Assembly: GCA_949840955.1 (NCBI GenBank)
Contig: CATKXV010000009.1
Span: 43,747 to 107,746, forward strand
Reading direction: 5' to 3'
DNA length: 64,000 nt
From: an uncultured Anaeroplasmataceae bacterium
GTDB lineage: Bacteria > Bacillota_I > Bacilli_A > Acholeplasmatales > Anaeroplasmataceae
A program made the translations under genes and the position numbers. Positions 18,878 to 31,919 of the stretch are shown piece after piece; position 1 is the first letter of the stretch, and each line of letters starts with the position of its first letter. Below the pieces are notes generated by a model that was given only the letters and a program-made list of their open reading frames with translations, did not search any database and was not told the DNA's origin.

Positions 18878-19639
18878 TTATTTTGTGTCTAAATAATAAA
18901 TATGCTGAACACCATCTTTATCAAAATAACGATAATAGGTAATATACGTCTCATTACTAACTAATAAATCATAGATAGAGGTCGTAAATCCATCCTTGTT
19001 TAAATTCACACCAATAGAAGCAAAGGCCTTACCAACCAAATCACTACAATAGGATTTATTTTTGGTATCAAATAAGAATGAATAATTGTAGGGATCTCCT
19101 GCCAAAGCTAATCCTCGAGCCACAACCGTTCTTCTTTCTTCTTCCGTCATACGAACCCGTAGTCCAATAACAGGATATGGATATCTGTTCCAATAGGTTT
19201 TAGCATTTGTATCTGCTAAATTCAAATCATCACTTAGTCCTGAGGATTCTACCGTATACAGGTTTGTTGTTTTATCCAATACATCCTCATAATCTCCTAA
19301 GACTAAGGCAGCATGCCCCCCTGCAAAAAAGGAAATAAAGTCATGAATAAAAGGAATTTGCAGCTCAGAAACAAGCGTAATTAATATATCTCCCTCATTC
19401 CCAGGATAATGCTCTACACCAATTTGCTGTTTCACTGGTAAGGTTTCATTTGAAGGAATACGATATAGCTGAATCATTTCGGTAGATTCCTCTTCATTAT
19501 AGACTGCTTTATTCTTAAATTGTTCAATTAAAATATTTGCATAGATGGTTTTTGTTGTTGCGGTAGTTAGAGCTCCAACAACGACAAACAACACAGAAGC
19601 CTCTACACAAGTTAATATAATCTTCAATATTTTTTTCAT
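18878..19639 (-). CDS. Exported YiiX/YaeF-like permuted papain-fold hydrolase
   Basis: A 253-residue protein with an N-terminal membrane anchor or signal (about residues 5-28). The rest resembles the circularly permuted NlpC/P60 family: GDILIT, then GGHAALVLGD with the candidate catalytic His, then SYCSDLVGKAF with the candidate nucleophilic Cys. Family members are amidases or peptidases acting on lipids or cell-wall peptides; the substrate here is unknown. It sits between the lipase-like gene and dnaX, with an 81-base gap upstream and 13 bases to dnaX. Confidence 0.7.
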   Translation of the reverse strand: MKKILKIILTCVEASVLFVVVGALTTATTKTIYANILIEQFKNKAVYNEEESTEMIQLYRIPSNETLPVKQQIGVEHYPGNEGDILITLVSELQIPFIHDFISFFAGGHAALVLGDYEDVLDKTTNLYTVESSGLSDDLNLADTNAKTYWNRYPYPVIGLRVRMTEEERRTVVARGLALAGDPYNYSFLFDTKNKSYCSDLVGKAFASIGVNLNKDGFTTSIYDLLVSNETYITYYRYFDKDGVQHIYYLDTK

Positions 19640-19720
19640 ATATTTATTTTACCATAATGAATTATAAAATACTAGAGATAAGTGCTGTAGTTTCGTTGAT
19701 TTATTTGCTTTCTTTTCCCT

Positions 19721-20854
19721 CTATTTTTCATGTTTATTTTTTCTTCTTCTGTTTTTTAAAAACAACATAAAATTCTTCTGCCAAAGAATTCTATAGCGAT
19801 GAATCATATTATGAAAAAAACGTCTTTCGGATTTTGATAATTTTCTATATCTTTTTATTCCACCTGATATAGATCGAAAGGGATGCTTGACCCAATCTAA
19901 AACTGTAGAATAGGAATGCTCCATTCCAACCTTAAAAAGAATGGTTAAAAACTTTTTACGATGCTCTATGGATGTTGTTTCAATAAAATCACCAACTGTT
20001 TTTTCAAAGGTTAAGGAAAAAATTGTAACATTTTTTACATACCGAAATTTTCCTTCCTTCGTTATAAGCCAGTTATAAGGATCATGCTGAAAAATGCCTA
20101 CTCCCTTTGCCTTGACAAATTGAATATGCTCACTATGATGTAATAATATGCCTACCATAGCATTTCCACAGGAATATTTATTAATTTTATTTTGGATTTT
20201 TTTAAATTCATTTGTCCTATAGATGTCGGTTTGAAAGCCCGGGCCATCATAATCTAAAATATTGATAATTCTATCCTGATATTCTTCTTTGGCTGATAAA
20301 GCTGCATATACTGCTAAATTTCCACCTTTAGAATGTCCACTTAAATAGATGGGCAGGCTTCTTTTAGAGGATACCCGTTCTAAATAGCGGGTAGCTTCCT
20401 TTTGAGAAGGTATAACATCTAAAAAGGACATATTAAAATCCTCTTTCCAGCCTAATAAAGAAATATCTGTTCCCCGATATGCTATAAACATAAACTCATC
20501 CAATAGAAATGTAACTGCACAAAATTGTACTTCCTTATCAATATCAAAAATATTGGAAAAATAATTTGCCTTTAAATTGCGATATCGAAGTGTCTTTTTT
20601 AAGATTCGGAGGAGTTTTTCATTGTTTTTACGATCTAACGTTCCTTGACAAACCATCTTAAGATTTTCTTCTGTTAAGACTTCAAGAAGATTAACATCCT
20701 CTACTGTATCATCTATTTTGGGAATAAAATTATCTAAATTAAGATAGGAAAGTTGAGCTAAGATTAATCCATCTACTTCATTAAATGGATATTCTTTAAC
20801 GGTTTTTGAACCAAATCGTTTCAAAAAATAAAGGATATTTTTCAACACAATCAC
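19721..20854 (-). CDS. Mbeg1-like (DUF2974) alpha/beta hydrolase
   Basis: A 377-residue predicted cytoplasmic protein. The lipase-type elbow LSGHSKGGNLAVYAAL (Ser near residue 172) is preceded by the strand AVTFLLDEFMFIAYRGTD, where the RGTD matches lipase class 3-like proteins. Mbeg1-like proteins are common in Firmicutes and have no established function. The last 60 residues are very basic (KRYRKLSKSERRFFHNMI), perhaps a membrane or nucleic acid contact. The start overlaps the upstream helicase stop (ATGA), so the two are co-translated. Confidence 0.75.
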   Translation of the reverse strand: MIVLKNILYFLKRFGSKTVKEYPFNEVDGLILAQLSYLNLDNFIPKIDDTVEDVNLLEVLTEENLKMVCQGTLDRKNNEKLLRILKKTLRYRNLKANYFSNIFDIDKEVQFCAVTFLLDEFMFIAYRGTDISLLGWKEDFNMSFLDVIPSQKEATRYLERVSSKRSLPIYLSGHSKGGNLAVYAALSAKEEYQDRIINILDYDGPGFQTDIYRTNEFKKIQNKINKYSCGNAMVGILLHHSEHIQFVKAKGVGIFQHDPYNWLITKEGKFRYVKNVTIFSLTFEKTVGDFIETTSIEHRKKFLTILFKVGMEHSYSTVLDWVKHPFRSISGGIKRYRKLSKSERRFFHNMIHRYRILWQKNFMLFLKNRRRKNKHEK

Positions 20855-23166
20855 TCCCTATGAAAAAAATTTTCTAACTCTTTTTTTAAATAATATGAAT
20901 TCGTAATAATTTTTTTATTCAACCAATGCTTTGGCATTAGGTCTTGATATTTCAAATACGTAAAACGCTCATCTATTAGAAGAACTACGCCACGATCTGT
21001 TTCACTTCGTATGACTCTTCCTACTGCCTGAACCACCTTAGTAAATCCTGGATATGTATAAGCATAATCAAACCCGTTTTGATATTTTTCTTCAAAATAA
21101 TCCTTTAAAATATTATTTTCATCACAATACATTGGAAGTCCTACTCCTACAACAATAACACCTGTCAAGCATTCACCGATCAAGTCTATCCCCTCAGCAT
21201 ACACGCCTCCTAAAACAAAGAAGCCAACTCTACAGCCCCCTATTGTTTTGAATTGTTCTATAATTGCATTACGCTCTGCCTCTGTATCTGTAGATTTTTG
21301 AACAATCATATCATAATCCACACCCTCTAAGGCATCTATTACCATATGCATATATTGATAGGATGGGAAAAAAACAATATAATTTCCTTTTTTTACACTT
21401 GTTAGAGTTTCTATAGCTTCTACTATATAATCAATAGAAAAAATCCTGTCTTTGTATTTTGTAGAAATTTTATTATTGATGATAATATCTAAATTACTCG
21501 GATTAAAGGGTGATGGTAATTCGATGAATTTTCCCTTTCCTTGAGTAAGTAAATCAGCATGATAGGCAAAGGGAGTAAGGGTTGCTGAAAAAAAGACGAT
21601 TCCCTTTATGGATTGTTCTATCGTTTCTAATAAAAAATCAGAGGCATCTAAGCACATCATTGAAGCATAAAGGATGTCCTTTTCTATTTTTACTATAAAA
21701 CGATGGGTAATTCCATAATAAGCAGATATTTGTGTAAAATTCAATAGTTTAAAATAGATATCTAAGGCTTCATCTTTATGATTGATTTTTTTATTATCCT
21801 TAAATAAAGAATCACATTTGTTAATTAAACTTTTTAATATGGAAACCAAATCCGAATCTAAGGCAGGCTGAACATAGATGGTTTCCTCTACAACCTTTTC
21901 TCTATATTCATTTATTTTTTCTATAGCCTTATTACAATCAGAACGAATGCTAGGCTTATATCCTGTTAATACTTTTCTTAAAATACGGATATCCTCTTCA
22001 GAAATTGTTGCAGAATACATATCCTTACTTCTTGAAATGAGATTATGTGCTTCATCAACCAATACCTTAGGTTGATAGGAGGAATTGTCAAAATAGCGAA
22101 TTAAATGTACCCGTGGATCAAAAACGTAATTATAATCGGCTAAAATTACATCACAATAATAAGACAAATCTAAGCTGAATTCGAATGCACATATATGAAA
22201 TTGATTCGCCACCGTTGTTATGATTTGTTCATCAAAGGTATCCCAATGGGCATAAATATGCTCTATTGCTTCGCGGATGCGATCAAAATAACCTACCGCA
22301 AAAGGACAATCCTCTGGCTTACAATTTTTAAATTGGGCATTACAAATTTTATGCTTTGCTGTTATACTGATTGTTTTAATTTTTAATCCTTTGCTTTCTA
22401 ATAGCTTTATTGCTTGAAGAGGTGCATTTTTTCCACTCCCTTTGGCAGTGCAATAAAATAATTTATCCTTTTCCTCTAGTGTTTTCAAGGCAGAAAAAAG
22501 TGTAGCCATCGTTTTTCCAATCCCTGTTGGAGCTATGGCATATAAAATATCCTTTGTTTTCATCGTTTGAAAACAAGCCTTCATCATATCCCGCTGTCCA
22601 GGACGCATGGTTTCAAAGGGAAATCGAATTGATTGAATGGTCTCCACCTTATTTTTTGTAGCTATTTCATTTAATTCTACCCATTCCATATACTGTTCTA
22701 AAAGATCAAAGAAAAATTCTTCTAAATCCTCCAAGGATAGTATATAATCAAAGGATTTTACAGAATAATCTATTATAGAAATATAAGTCAAACGAGTATG
22801 AATGGCTTGCATTTCATGCTCTAAAGCATATAAATAGGCATAAATTTTTAACTGAGCCATATGCTCTTTTTTAATTTCTAATTCTTCAAAATCCATTTGA
22901 GTAGATTTGATTTCTTCAATAATGATTTCATGATCAATATCCAATACCCCATCCATAAAACCATGTAGCATTATTGTTTTATTATGATACGTGAGGTCTT
23001 TTTTTATATACACCTCTTTTTGACTCTTTTCATTATATTTTGCTTGTAAATACTTATGAAGCTTTGTACCTTCTTCTAAATCACGTGTTGAAAAATATTC
23101 ACTTGTTAAATCTCCGGATTGACATATAAAATGGGCTAATTCTTTTATAGCTATTTTGATTTTCAC
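20851..23166 (-). CDS. PD-(D/E)XK nuclease fused to XPD/DinG-type helicase
   Basis: A 771-residue protein. Residues about 25-130 form a Cas4/RecB-like nuclease: GTKLHKYL, HGFMDGVLD, IEEIKSTQ (the E-X-K) and QLKIYAYLY. The rest is a superfamily 2 iron-sulfur helicase: Walker A APTGIGKTMATLF near 214, the iron-sulfur cysteines in ICNAQFKNCKPEDC, the DEAH box VDEAHNL and motif VI QAVGRVIRSETD. It is related to the DinG/XPD helicases that unwind 5'-3' and resolve R-loops or repair intermediates. Start is a GTG with GGTGGTG seven bases upstream. It leads the unit with the Mbeg1-like gene. Confidence 0.85.
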   Translation of the reverse strand: MKIKIAIKELAHFICQSGDLTSEYFSTRDLEEGTKLHKYLQAKYNEKSQKEVYIKKDLTYHNKTIMLHGFMDGVLDIDHEIIIEEIKSTQMDFEELEIKKEHMAQLKIYAYLYALEHEMQAIHTRLTYISIIDYSVKSFDYILSLEDLEEFFFDLLEQYMEWVELNEIATKNKVETIQSIRFPFETMRPGQRDMMKACFQTMKTKDILYAIAPTGIGKTMATLFSALKTLEEKDKLFYCTAKGSGKNAPLQAIKLLESKGLKIKTISITAKHKICNAQFKNCKPEDCPFAVGYFDRIREAIEHIYAHWDTFDEQIITTVANQFHICAFEFSLDLSYYCDVILADYNYVFDPRVHLIRYFDNSSYQPKVLVDEAHNLISRSKDMYSATISEEDIRILRKVLTGYKPSIRSDCNKAIEKINEYREKVVEETIYVQPALDSDLVSILKSLINKCDSLFKDNKKINHKDEALDIYFKLLNFTQISAYYGITHRFIVKIEKDILYASMMCLDASDFLLETIEQSIKGIVFFSATLTPFAYHADLLTQGKGKFIELPSPFNPSNLDIIINNKISTKYKDRIFSIDYIVEAIETLTSVKKGNYIVFFPSYQYMHMVIDALEGVDYDMIVQKSTDTEAERNAIIEQFKTIGGCRVGFFVLGGVYAEGIDLIGECLTGVIVVGVGLPMYCDENNILKDYFEEKYQNGFDYAYTYPGFTKVVQAVGRVIRSETDRGVVLLIDERFTYLKYQDLMPKHWLNKKIITNSYYLKKELENFFHRE

Positions 23167-23261
23167 AATTTTTCACCACCAAAAAAGATTATACCATAAA
23201 AAAAGTATAACATTCATTAAAAATAAAAAAATTTAAATCAAAATACCATATGGATTCATAA

Positions 23262-23296
23262 TAAAAAGCGTTGATATTATTGTATTCAATCAACGC
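23262..23296 (-). terminator. Antiporter gene terminator
   Basis: Stem GCGTTGAT/ATCAACGC with a 13-base loop, followed on the minus strand by TTTTTATT, 15 bases beyond the antiporter stop. Confidence 0.87.
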
Positions 23297-23310
23297 GAAT
23301 TATAGAAAAT

Positions 23311-24705
23311 TTATAAATGTCTTCGTTTAGAATTTAATCTAACCGAGATTTGAAGTTCTTTTATTTCATCTAATGGAGTAAAGTTTGGCTTGATGTTCTC
23401 AAGAGATTGTTGTTTTTTAAATTCTTCGTTGGATTCTTGTACCAATTTTTCCAAATTGGCTCTTGTCTCTTCATCAATAACATCCACCTCACTTCTCTTT
23501 TTCTTTTCCCATTCAATGGAATGTGATAAAAATAAAGAGGCTTTGGCACAGGTTGGTCCTACAAATTCGTATAGAACAGAAGAGGCTAGAATAATCGTAG
23601 ATAAAAGATTTCCTAAGTCTGTTGGTAACAATCTTTGTCCTAAAACAGATAATCCTATAGCTACTCCTGCCTGAGGAATTAAAGCTAACCCTAGATTATA
23701 TCGAACTTCTTTCTTTTGCTTCGTAAGGATACAGCCCAGTAAGGATCCTAAGTATTTACCTACAATACGGATTAGAAAATAGCTTACACCGATAACACCA
23801 ACACTCAAAAGAGTTTTCATATTTAATTTCATTCCAGATAATACAAAGAAAAGAAGCATAATAGGTGGAGTGAAATTATCAATTTGATGAAATAAATAGG
23901 TATCATCTGTTATATTTACATATACCGTACTAAAAATCATACAGGCAAGTAAAGGAGATACATTTAATATAGAGCATACGGCACATAAGGATAATAAGGC
24001 CATGATTACTAAAATTAGACGATTTTCTTTACTTCTTTTTGGATTTAAAATCAAACGTAATATAATTGCTAAAGCAACACCTATAACAATAGATAATAAA
24101 TTAAATCCGATTGGCTTAATGATATCCATAGCATGAAAATTACCATCAGAAGCTGTGGCTATTGCAGTAGCTACACTAAAAGCTAAGAGACAGACAATAT
24201 CATCTAAAGCAACAACCTGTAATAAAACATCAACAAAATCTCCTTTAGCCTTATATTGCTTGATTGTCATCATAGTAGATGCTGGAGCTGTAGCAGAAGC
24301 TATGGCTCCAAGAATTAAAGAAAACTGCCAAGACATCTTAAAAAAGAAATGCATAGATAAGGTAACAAGTACTGTAGCCATTAAAGCTTCAAATATTGTA
24401 ATAATAATAACCTTAGCTCCCGCTTTTTTCAAAACTTCCTTTTTAAAAAATTTACCAACACCAAAGGCTATAAAACTCAAGGCAATATCACTTACAAAAT
24501 CCATATGATTTACCATTTCAACAGAAATAAGCTTAAGACAATATGGGCCGATTAATATACCTCCTATAATATAACCACTTACATTAGGTAATTTAAATAT
24601 TTTCGTTATTCTTGTCATCAAAAATCCCGTTAATAGCATTAAGCTTAATGAAATTAATACCTTTGATGTACTTGTTAAATCTTGATAAAATGGCAAATCA
24701 ATCAT
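23311..24705 (-). CDS. CPA2-type cation:proton antiporter
   Basis: A 464-residue membrane protein with about twelve helices, resembling the KefB/YbaL and NapA group of Na+ or K+/H+ exchangers. Segments include SGYIIGGILIGPY in helix 2, the ALDDIVCLLAFS segment with the paired acidic residues expected at the ion site, and the end motif LIPQAGVAIGLSVLG. A hydrophilic tail of about 75 residues has no Rossmann (TrkA-N) domain, so it lacks KefC-type nucleotide gating. It diverges from a lysR gene and its promoter overlaps a palindrome there. Confidence 0.88.
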   Translation of the reverse strand: MIDLPFYQDLTSTSKVLISLSLMLLTGFLMTRITKIFKLPNVSGYIIGGILIGPYCLKLISVEMVNHMDFVSDIALSFIAFGVGKFFKKEVLKKAGAKVIIITIFEALMATVLVTLSMHFFFKMSWQFSLILGAIASATAPASTMMTIKQYKAKGDFVDVLLQVVALDDIVCLLAFSVATAIATASDGNFHAMDIIKPIGFNLLSIVIGVALAIILRLILNPKRSKENRLILVIMALLSLCAVCSILNVSPLLACMIFSTVYVNITDDTYLFHQIDNFTPPIMLLFFVLSGMKLNMKTLLSVGVIGVSYFLIRIVGKYLGSLLGCILTKQKKEVRYNLGLALIPQAGVAIGLSVLGQRLLPTDLGNLLSTIILASSVLYEFVGPTCAKASLFLSHSIEWEKKKRSEVDVIDEETRANLEKLVQESNEEFKKQQSLENIKPNFTPLDEIKELQISVRLNSKRRHL

Positions 24706-24749
24706 ACTACAAACCCCTACACATTCCTATATTTTTCAACTTGTTATTG

Positions 24750-24806
24750 ATTTTATGATAGAAATAGTTTAAAATCAACTTATAATTCGTTAGATAGTTA
24801 TAAGTT
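24750..24806. promoter_or_regulatory. Antiporter promoter and LysR-type operator
   Basis: On the minus strand TTGATT (24773-24778) and TAAAAT (24750-24755), 17 bases apart, form the antiporter promoter. A perfect nine-base inverted repeat AACTTATAA-N12-TTATAAGTT (24777-24806) fits the T-N11-A pattern of LysR sites. It overlaps the -35 and lies upstream of the divergent lysR start. Confidence 0.7.
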
Positions 24807-24827
24807 TTTATTATATCAGGAGGATGT

Positions 24828-25730
24828 ATGATAACACAAAGATTACAAACCTTACTTAAGGTTGCTGAAACAAAGAATTATTCTAAGGCAGCAGAGGAGT
24901 TGAATTTAACCCAACCTGCTGTAAGTCTACATATTAAGCAATTGGAACAGGAATTAGAAACAAAGATATTTAGGAGGACCAATCATAACGTAGAATTAAC
25001 CAATGAAGGGGCTATTGTCGTCAAATATGCCACAAGATTAAGCAATATATATTCCAATTTAAAGCAATCCCTGTTGGATAATCAATTCAATATCAAGCGA
25101 TTAACAATTGGCTTAACACCTTCCGTAGAAAGTAGTATTATTAGTAGAATATTAGCTAAATATTCTTTAAAAAAAGATAATTTACATATAACAATTATTT
25201 CAGATACTATAAAAAATCTTTATATCAAACTAAAAAATTTTGAGATTGACGTTGCTATGGTTGATGGTAAAATTTTAGATGATCACTTGAAATATATTCT
25301 GTTAGATACAGATTCCTTAGTTTTAGCAGTAGCAAATAATAATCCTTTATCTAAAAAGAAAATTATATCTATACAGGATTTAAAAAAAGAAAAATTAATT
25401 CTCCGTTCAGAAGAATCTGGAACTACTGAATTATTTGAAACTCAGCTTCATCATATTGGAGAATCAATTCAAAACTTTGAGGTTATGATGGAAATTGATA
25501 ATATTGCTATGATTAAGGATTTAGTTCGAAATAACTATGGGGTATCTATTTTAGCCAAAAGCACTTGCTTAAGAGATTTAGAAAAAAATCATTTTAAAAG
25601 TGTATCTATTGAAAATTTAAGTATGGTAAGAGAATTAAATATTGTTTATCATCGGGATTTCTCTCATTTAGATATTTTAAGTGAAATTGTTTCTTTATAT
25701 CAAAATGAAAAAAAGCAATATGAAAATTAG
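24828..25730 (+). CDS. LysR-family transcriptional regulator
   Basis: A 300-residue regulator with the N-terminal winged helix-turn-helix (AETKNYSKAAEELNLTQPAVSLHIKQLEQEL, residues about 13-43) and a C-terminal substrate-binding-like effector domain. The start follows a strong CAGGAGGATGT site. It diverges from the cation:proton antiporter, and the intergenic palindrome suggests it controls that gene and itself. The effector is unknown; the effector domain resembles CysB/CbbR-type regulators only in general form. Confidence 0.93.
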   Translation: MITQRLQTLLKVAETKNYSKAAEELNLTQPAVSLHIKQLEQELETKIFRRTNHNVELTNEGAIVVKYATRLSNIYSNLKQSLLDNQFNIKRLTIGLTPSVESSIISRILAKYSLKKDNLHITIISDTIKNLYIKLKNFEIDVAMVDGKILDDHLKYILLDTDSLVLAVANNNPLSKKKIISIQDLKKEKLILRSEESGTTELFETQLHHIGESIQNFEVMMEIDNIAMIKDLVRNNYGVSILAKSTCLRDLEKNHFKSVSIENLSMVRELNIVYHRDFSHLDILSEIVSLYQNEKKQYEN

Positions 25731-25758
25731 CACTGGTATAAAACCCAGTGTTTTTTTT
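25731..25758 (+). terminator. lysR terminator
   Basis: Stem CACTGG/CCAGTG followed by eight T, immediately after the lysR stop codon. Confidence 0.92.
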
Positions 25759-25770
25759 GTTTTATAATAG

Positions 25771-25931
25771 TTCGACGCATTCCCTTTCTTTTTTGCTTAT
25801 TCTGACAGTTTCGCGTTATTTTTACCGTTATTACAGCAATTTCTACATAAAAAATAAAAGAAATAGAAATTGTCGAACTATTCTTTTATTGCAGTAATTT
25901 ATGCATATTTTTGTAATATTCCGACAATTTC
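25771..25931. repeat. Four copies of a 13-base motif between lysR and gyrA
   Basis: TTCTGACAGTTTC (25800-25812) and TTCCGACAATTTC (25919-25931) on the plus strand, GTTCGACAATTTC on the minus strand (25866-25878), and a weaker TTCGACGCATTCC (25771-25783). They lie in the 250-base gap between convergent genes and beyond the lysR terminator. Confidence 0.5.
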
Positions 25932-25946
25932 CTATTATTTTTATAG

Positions 25947-25979
25947 AAAAAAGAGTAAGGAATCCATCCTTACCCTCTT
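25947..25979 (-). terminator. gyrA terminator
   Basis: Stem AAGAGGGTAAGGA/TCCTTACTCTT read on the minus strand (one bulged G) with a short loop, followed by a U-tract, directly after the gyrA stop. Confidence 0.9.
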
Positions 25980-25981
25980 TC

Positions 25982-28555
25982 TTATTCTTCTATTGGATTT
26001 GTAGTTTCTTCTGAGGAAACCTCTTCTACTATAGGATTATCTTCTATATGCTCTTGGTCTTCCATTTCAGAATTTAAGTTTTCTTCCTCATCAGGTTGCT
26101 TATCAACAATTGCTGTGTTTGCAATAGATTGATCATCCTTTAATTTAATTAATTTAACACCTTGTGTATTTCTTCCTGCTAAGGATATTTTATCAATATG
26201 CATACGAATTATTACACCTTTATCTGTTGTAATAATCAAATCTTTTTCTTCACTAACGCTTCTTAAAGCAACGAGCTTTCCATTCTTGGTAGTAACATTA
26301 AATGCTTTAACTCCCATACCACCACGACCTTGAAGTCGATATTCATCCAAGGTTGATCTTTTTCCATAGCCTTTTTCTGTAACAACAAGAATTTGATCTT
26401 GGTCCTCTGTCATCACTGCCATTCCAACGAGGTAATCCTTTTTACTCAAGGCTATACCTTTAACACCTGTAGCACTTCTTCCAATTGGTCGTACTTCCTC
26501 CTCCTTGAAGTGTATTGCCTTTCCATTAGAGGAACCCAATACGATATCTCTCTTTCCATCAGTTAGTTCTACCTGCAATAATTCATCATTTTCTTGAAGA
26601 TTGATTGCTATGATACCATTGGTACGAATATTTTTAAATTGAGATAAAACTGTTCTTTTAATAATACCTTTCTTTGTTGCAAAGAATAAATAGGAATTTT
26701 CATCATCTAATGTTGGAACAGAGGTAATTGCTGCCAGCTTTTCATCGTCTTGGAAGGTCAAAATATTCACTATAGGTAATCCTTTGGCTGTTCTAGAAGA
26801 TTCTGGGATATGATATCCCTTAATTGTATATACTCTACCCTTGTTGGTAAAAAACAATAAATAATTATGAGTACTTGTTGGTAATATGAATTCTACATCA
26901 TCATTTTCATGAGTTTTTATTCCACTCATACCAACACCACCACGGCTTTGAGCCTTATAAACATCCTGCTTCATTCTCTTAGCATATCCATTAGATGTTA
27001 TGGTAATAACAACATCTTCTCTTGGAATTAAATCTTCATTTTCAATACTAATATCTGTACTTAGGCAAATTTCAGATTTACGTGGATCATTAAATTTATT
27101 TTTAATTTCTAATAATTCTGCTTCAATAATTGATTTTTTCTTAGTTTCATCTGAAAGAATTAATAAATATTCCTCACATGCACGCTTTAAATCGGCATGC
27201 TCTGCTAATATTTTTTCTCTATTTAAACCAGACAATCTTCGAAGCTGCATATCTAATATAGCCTGTGCCTGAATATCATCTAATTTAAAATGCTCCATCA
27301 ATTTTTCTTTTTCTGTACCATCTGTTGTTGTACGAATTATCTTTATAACCTTATCAATATTATTTTGAGCAATGATATATCCATCTAAAATATGGATTCT
27401 AGCTAATGCCTTATCTAAATCAAATTTTGTTCGTCTTGTAATAATTTCTAGCTGATGATTTAAATAGACCTCTAAGGCTTCCTTTAAGGTAATAGCCTTA
27501 GGCTGATTATTGACAAGGCAAATCATATTCATACCATAACCAGTTTGAAGCTGAGTATACTTATATAGGTTATTTAGCATAACCTCAGGATTGACATCCT
27601 TACGTAATTCAATGACAATTCTTATTCCAGCACGACCAGATTCATCTCTTAAATCTGTAATACCTTCAACAATTTTATTTTTGGCAACCTCAGCAATACG
27701 TTCAATGAGCTTAGTCTTGTTTACCATATATGGAATTTCAGTAACTATAATTTCTGCTTTTCCATTTTTTTGATGTACAATTTCTGCCTTAGAACGAATA
27801 ACGATAGAGCCATTTCCTGTAGTATAAGCATTTCTTAAGCCGGTACGTCCTAAAATTTGACCTCCTGTTGGAAAGTCTGGTCCTTGAATATATTGCATAA
27901 GCTCTTCGCTTGTAATTTCAGGATTATGAATCACCTCAATTACACCATCTATAACCTCTCCTAGATTATGAGGAGGAATGTTTGTTGCCATACCTACAGC
28001 AATACCTGTAGTTCCATTCACAAGTAAATTAGGGAAGCGGGATGGCAAAACCAAAGGTTCTCTTTCTGTAGCATCATAATTGTCTCCAAAATCAACCGTA
28101 TTTCGATCAATATCCCTTAGCATTTCCATAGCAATTTTGCTCATACGGGCTTCTGTATAACGCATTGCAGCTGCACCATCACCATCAATATTACCAAAAT
28201 TACCATGACCATCAACTAAGGTATAACGATAACTAAATGGCTGTGCCATACGAACCATAGCTTCATAAATTGAAGAATCTCCATGTGGATGGTATTTACC
28301 CATTACATCACCAACAATACGTGCTGATTTTTTATGAGCTACATTTGAAAATATTTTAAGTTCATTCATTCCATATAAGATACGTCTTTGAACAGGCTTT
28401 AACCCATCTCTTGCATCTGGCAATGCTCTAGCTATAATAACAGACATCGCATAATTTAAGAATGATGTTTTTACTTTATTGTTAATATCTAATTGTTCAA
28501 TTCTGTCATATTCTTGTTTTTCTAATTCGACAAAATTTTCTTTATCCTTTTCCAT
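25982..28555 (-). CDS. gyrA: DNA gyrase subunit A
   Basis: Breakage-reunion subunit of gyrase, which introduces negative supercoils. The 857-residue protein has the [22 protein letters not shown] segment, the quinolone-determining region [13 protein letters not shown] (serine and glutamate at the usual positions) and the active tyrosine in AMRYTEARM. The C-terminal beta-pinwheel carries a GyrA box, [10 protein letters not shown], which separates it from ParC. A long acidic tail ([18 protein letters not shown]) ends the protein. It follows gyrB by 18 bases as in other Firmicutes. Confidence 0.98.
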   Translation of the reverse strand: MEKDKENFVELEKQEYDRIEQLDINNKVKTSFLNYAMSVIIARALPDARDGLKPVQRRILYGMNELKIFSNVAHKKSARIVGDVMGKYHPHGDSSIYEAMVRMAQPFSYRYTLVDGHGNFGNIDGDGAAAMRYTEARMSKIAMEMLRDIDRNTVDFGDNYDATEREPLVLPSRFPNLLVNGTTGIAVGMATNIPPHNLGEVIDGVIEVIHNPEITSEELMQYIQGPDFPTGGQILGRTGLRNAYTTGNGSIVIRSKAEIVHQKNGKAEIIVTEIPYMVNKTKLIERIAEVAKNKIVEGITDLRDESGRAGIRIVIELRKDVNPEVMLNNLYKYTQLQTGYGMNMICLVNNQPKAITLKEALEVYLNHQLEIITRRTKFDLDKALARIHILDGYIIAQNNIDKVIKIIRTTTDGTEKEKLMEHFKLDDIQAQAILDMQLRRLSGLNREKILAEHADLKRACEEYLLILSDETKKKSIIEAELLEIKNKFNDPRKSEICLSTDISIENEDLIPREDVVITITSNGYAKRMKQDVYKAQSRGGVGMSGIKTHENDDVEFILPTSTHNYLLFFTNKGRVYTIKGYHIPESSRTAKGLPIVNILTFQDDEKLAAITSVPTLDDENSYLFFATKKGIIKRTVLSQFKNIRTNGIIAINLQENDELLQVELTDGKRDIVLGSSNGKAIHFKEEEVRPIGRSATGVKGIALSKKDYLVGMAVMTEDQDQILVVTEKGYGKRSTLDEYRLQGRGGMGVKAFNVTTKNGKLVALRSVSEEKDLIITTDKGVIIRMHIDKISLAGRNTQGVKLIKLKDDQSIANTAIVDKQPDEEENLNSEMEDQEHIEDNPIVEEVSSEETTNPIEE

Positions 28556-28573
28556 CTTCTAAACCTCTATTTC

Positions 28574-31520
<2,947 letters not shown>

Positions 31521-31524
<4 letters not shown>

Positions 31525-31727
31525 TCCAAAACAAACTCTTTTCCATGAATTTGAATTTGATCCTTAGGATATAATTTTCTTCCTCTTCGCGTTTCTTTTT
31601 CATGATTCACATAAACATCCTCAGAAGCAAGAAAATATTTAGATTCTCCTCCAGATTGAATAAAATTTTCAATCTTTAAAAATTGTTGTAAGGTAATATA
31701 ATCACTATGCAATTTTATTGGTTTCAT
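31521..31727 (-). CDS. yaaA: S4-domain RNA-binding protein YaaA (RlbA-like)
   Basis: A 68-residue S4 domain protein (ITLQQFLKIENFIQSGGESK, VYVNHEKETRRGRKL) always found between dnaN and recF in Firmicutes; it is proposed to act on ribosomes. The frame reaches back to a GTG at 31739, but the ATG at 31727 is preceded by GTGGGTG, a variant ribosome-binding site that also precedes dnaA. It is the first gene of yaaA-recF-gyrB-gyrA. Confidence 0.9.
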
Positions 31728-31742
31728 TTTAACACCCACATT

Positions 31743-31777
31743 CTATATGATTATATCATATAGGTCATTTTTTTTCA
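31743..31777 (-). promoter_or_regulatory. Promoter and palindrome for yaaA-recF-gyrBA
   Basis: On the minus strand TTGAAA (31772-31777), a 16-base spacer and TATAAT (31750-31755). The -10 lies inside a 21-base perfect palindrome, CTATATGAT-TAT-ATCATATAG (31743-31763), which could be an operator or simply a melting-prone element. Confidence 0.75.
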
Positions 31778-31831
31778 AGAAAAAGTATCATAAAAGCATT
31801 TTATTTTTCATGTTTATTCCCTATATTGACT

Positions 31832-31855
31832 AAAAGAAAAAGCCTTTACAAGGCT
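31832..31855 (-). terminator. dnaN terminator
   Basis: Stem AGCCTT/AAGGCT with a three-base loop, then TTTTCTTTT on the minus strand. It separates dnaA-dnaN from the yaaA-gyrA unit. Confidence 0.85.
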
Positions 31856-31919
31856 ATTTCAGTGGTTTTATTACTATTGTTACTGTTTTTTTTGATAAAA
31901 TATATATTTTTTTTTAATA

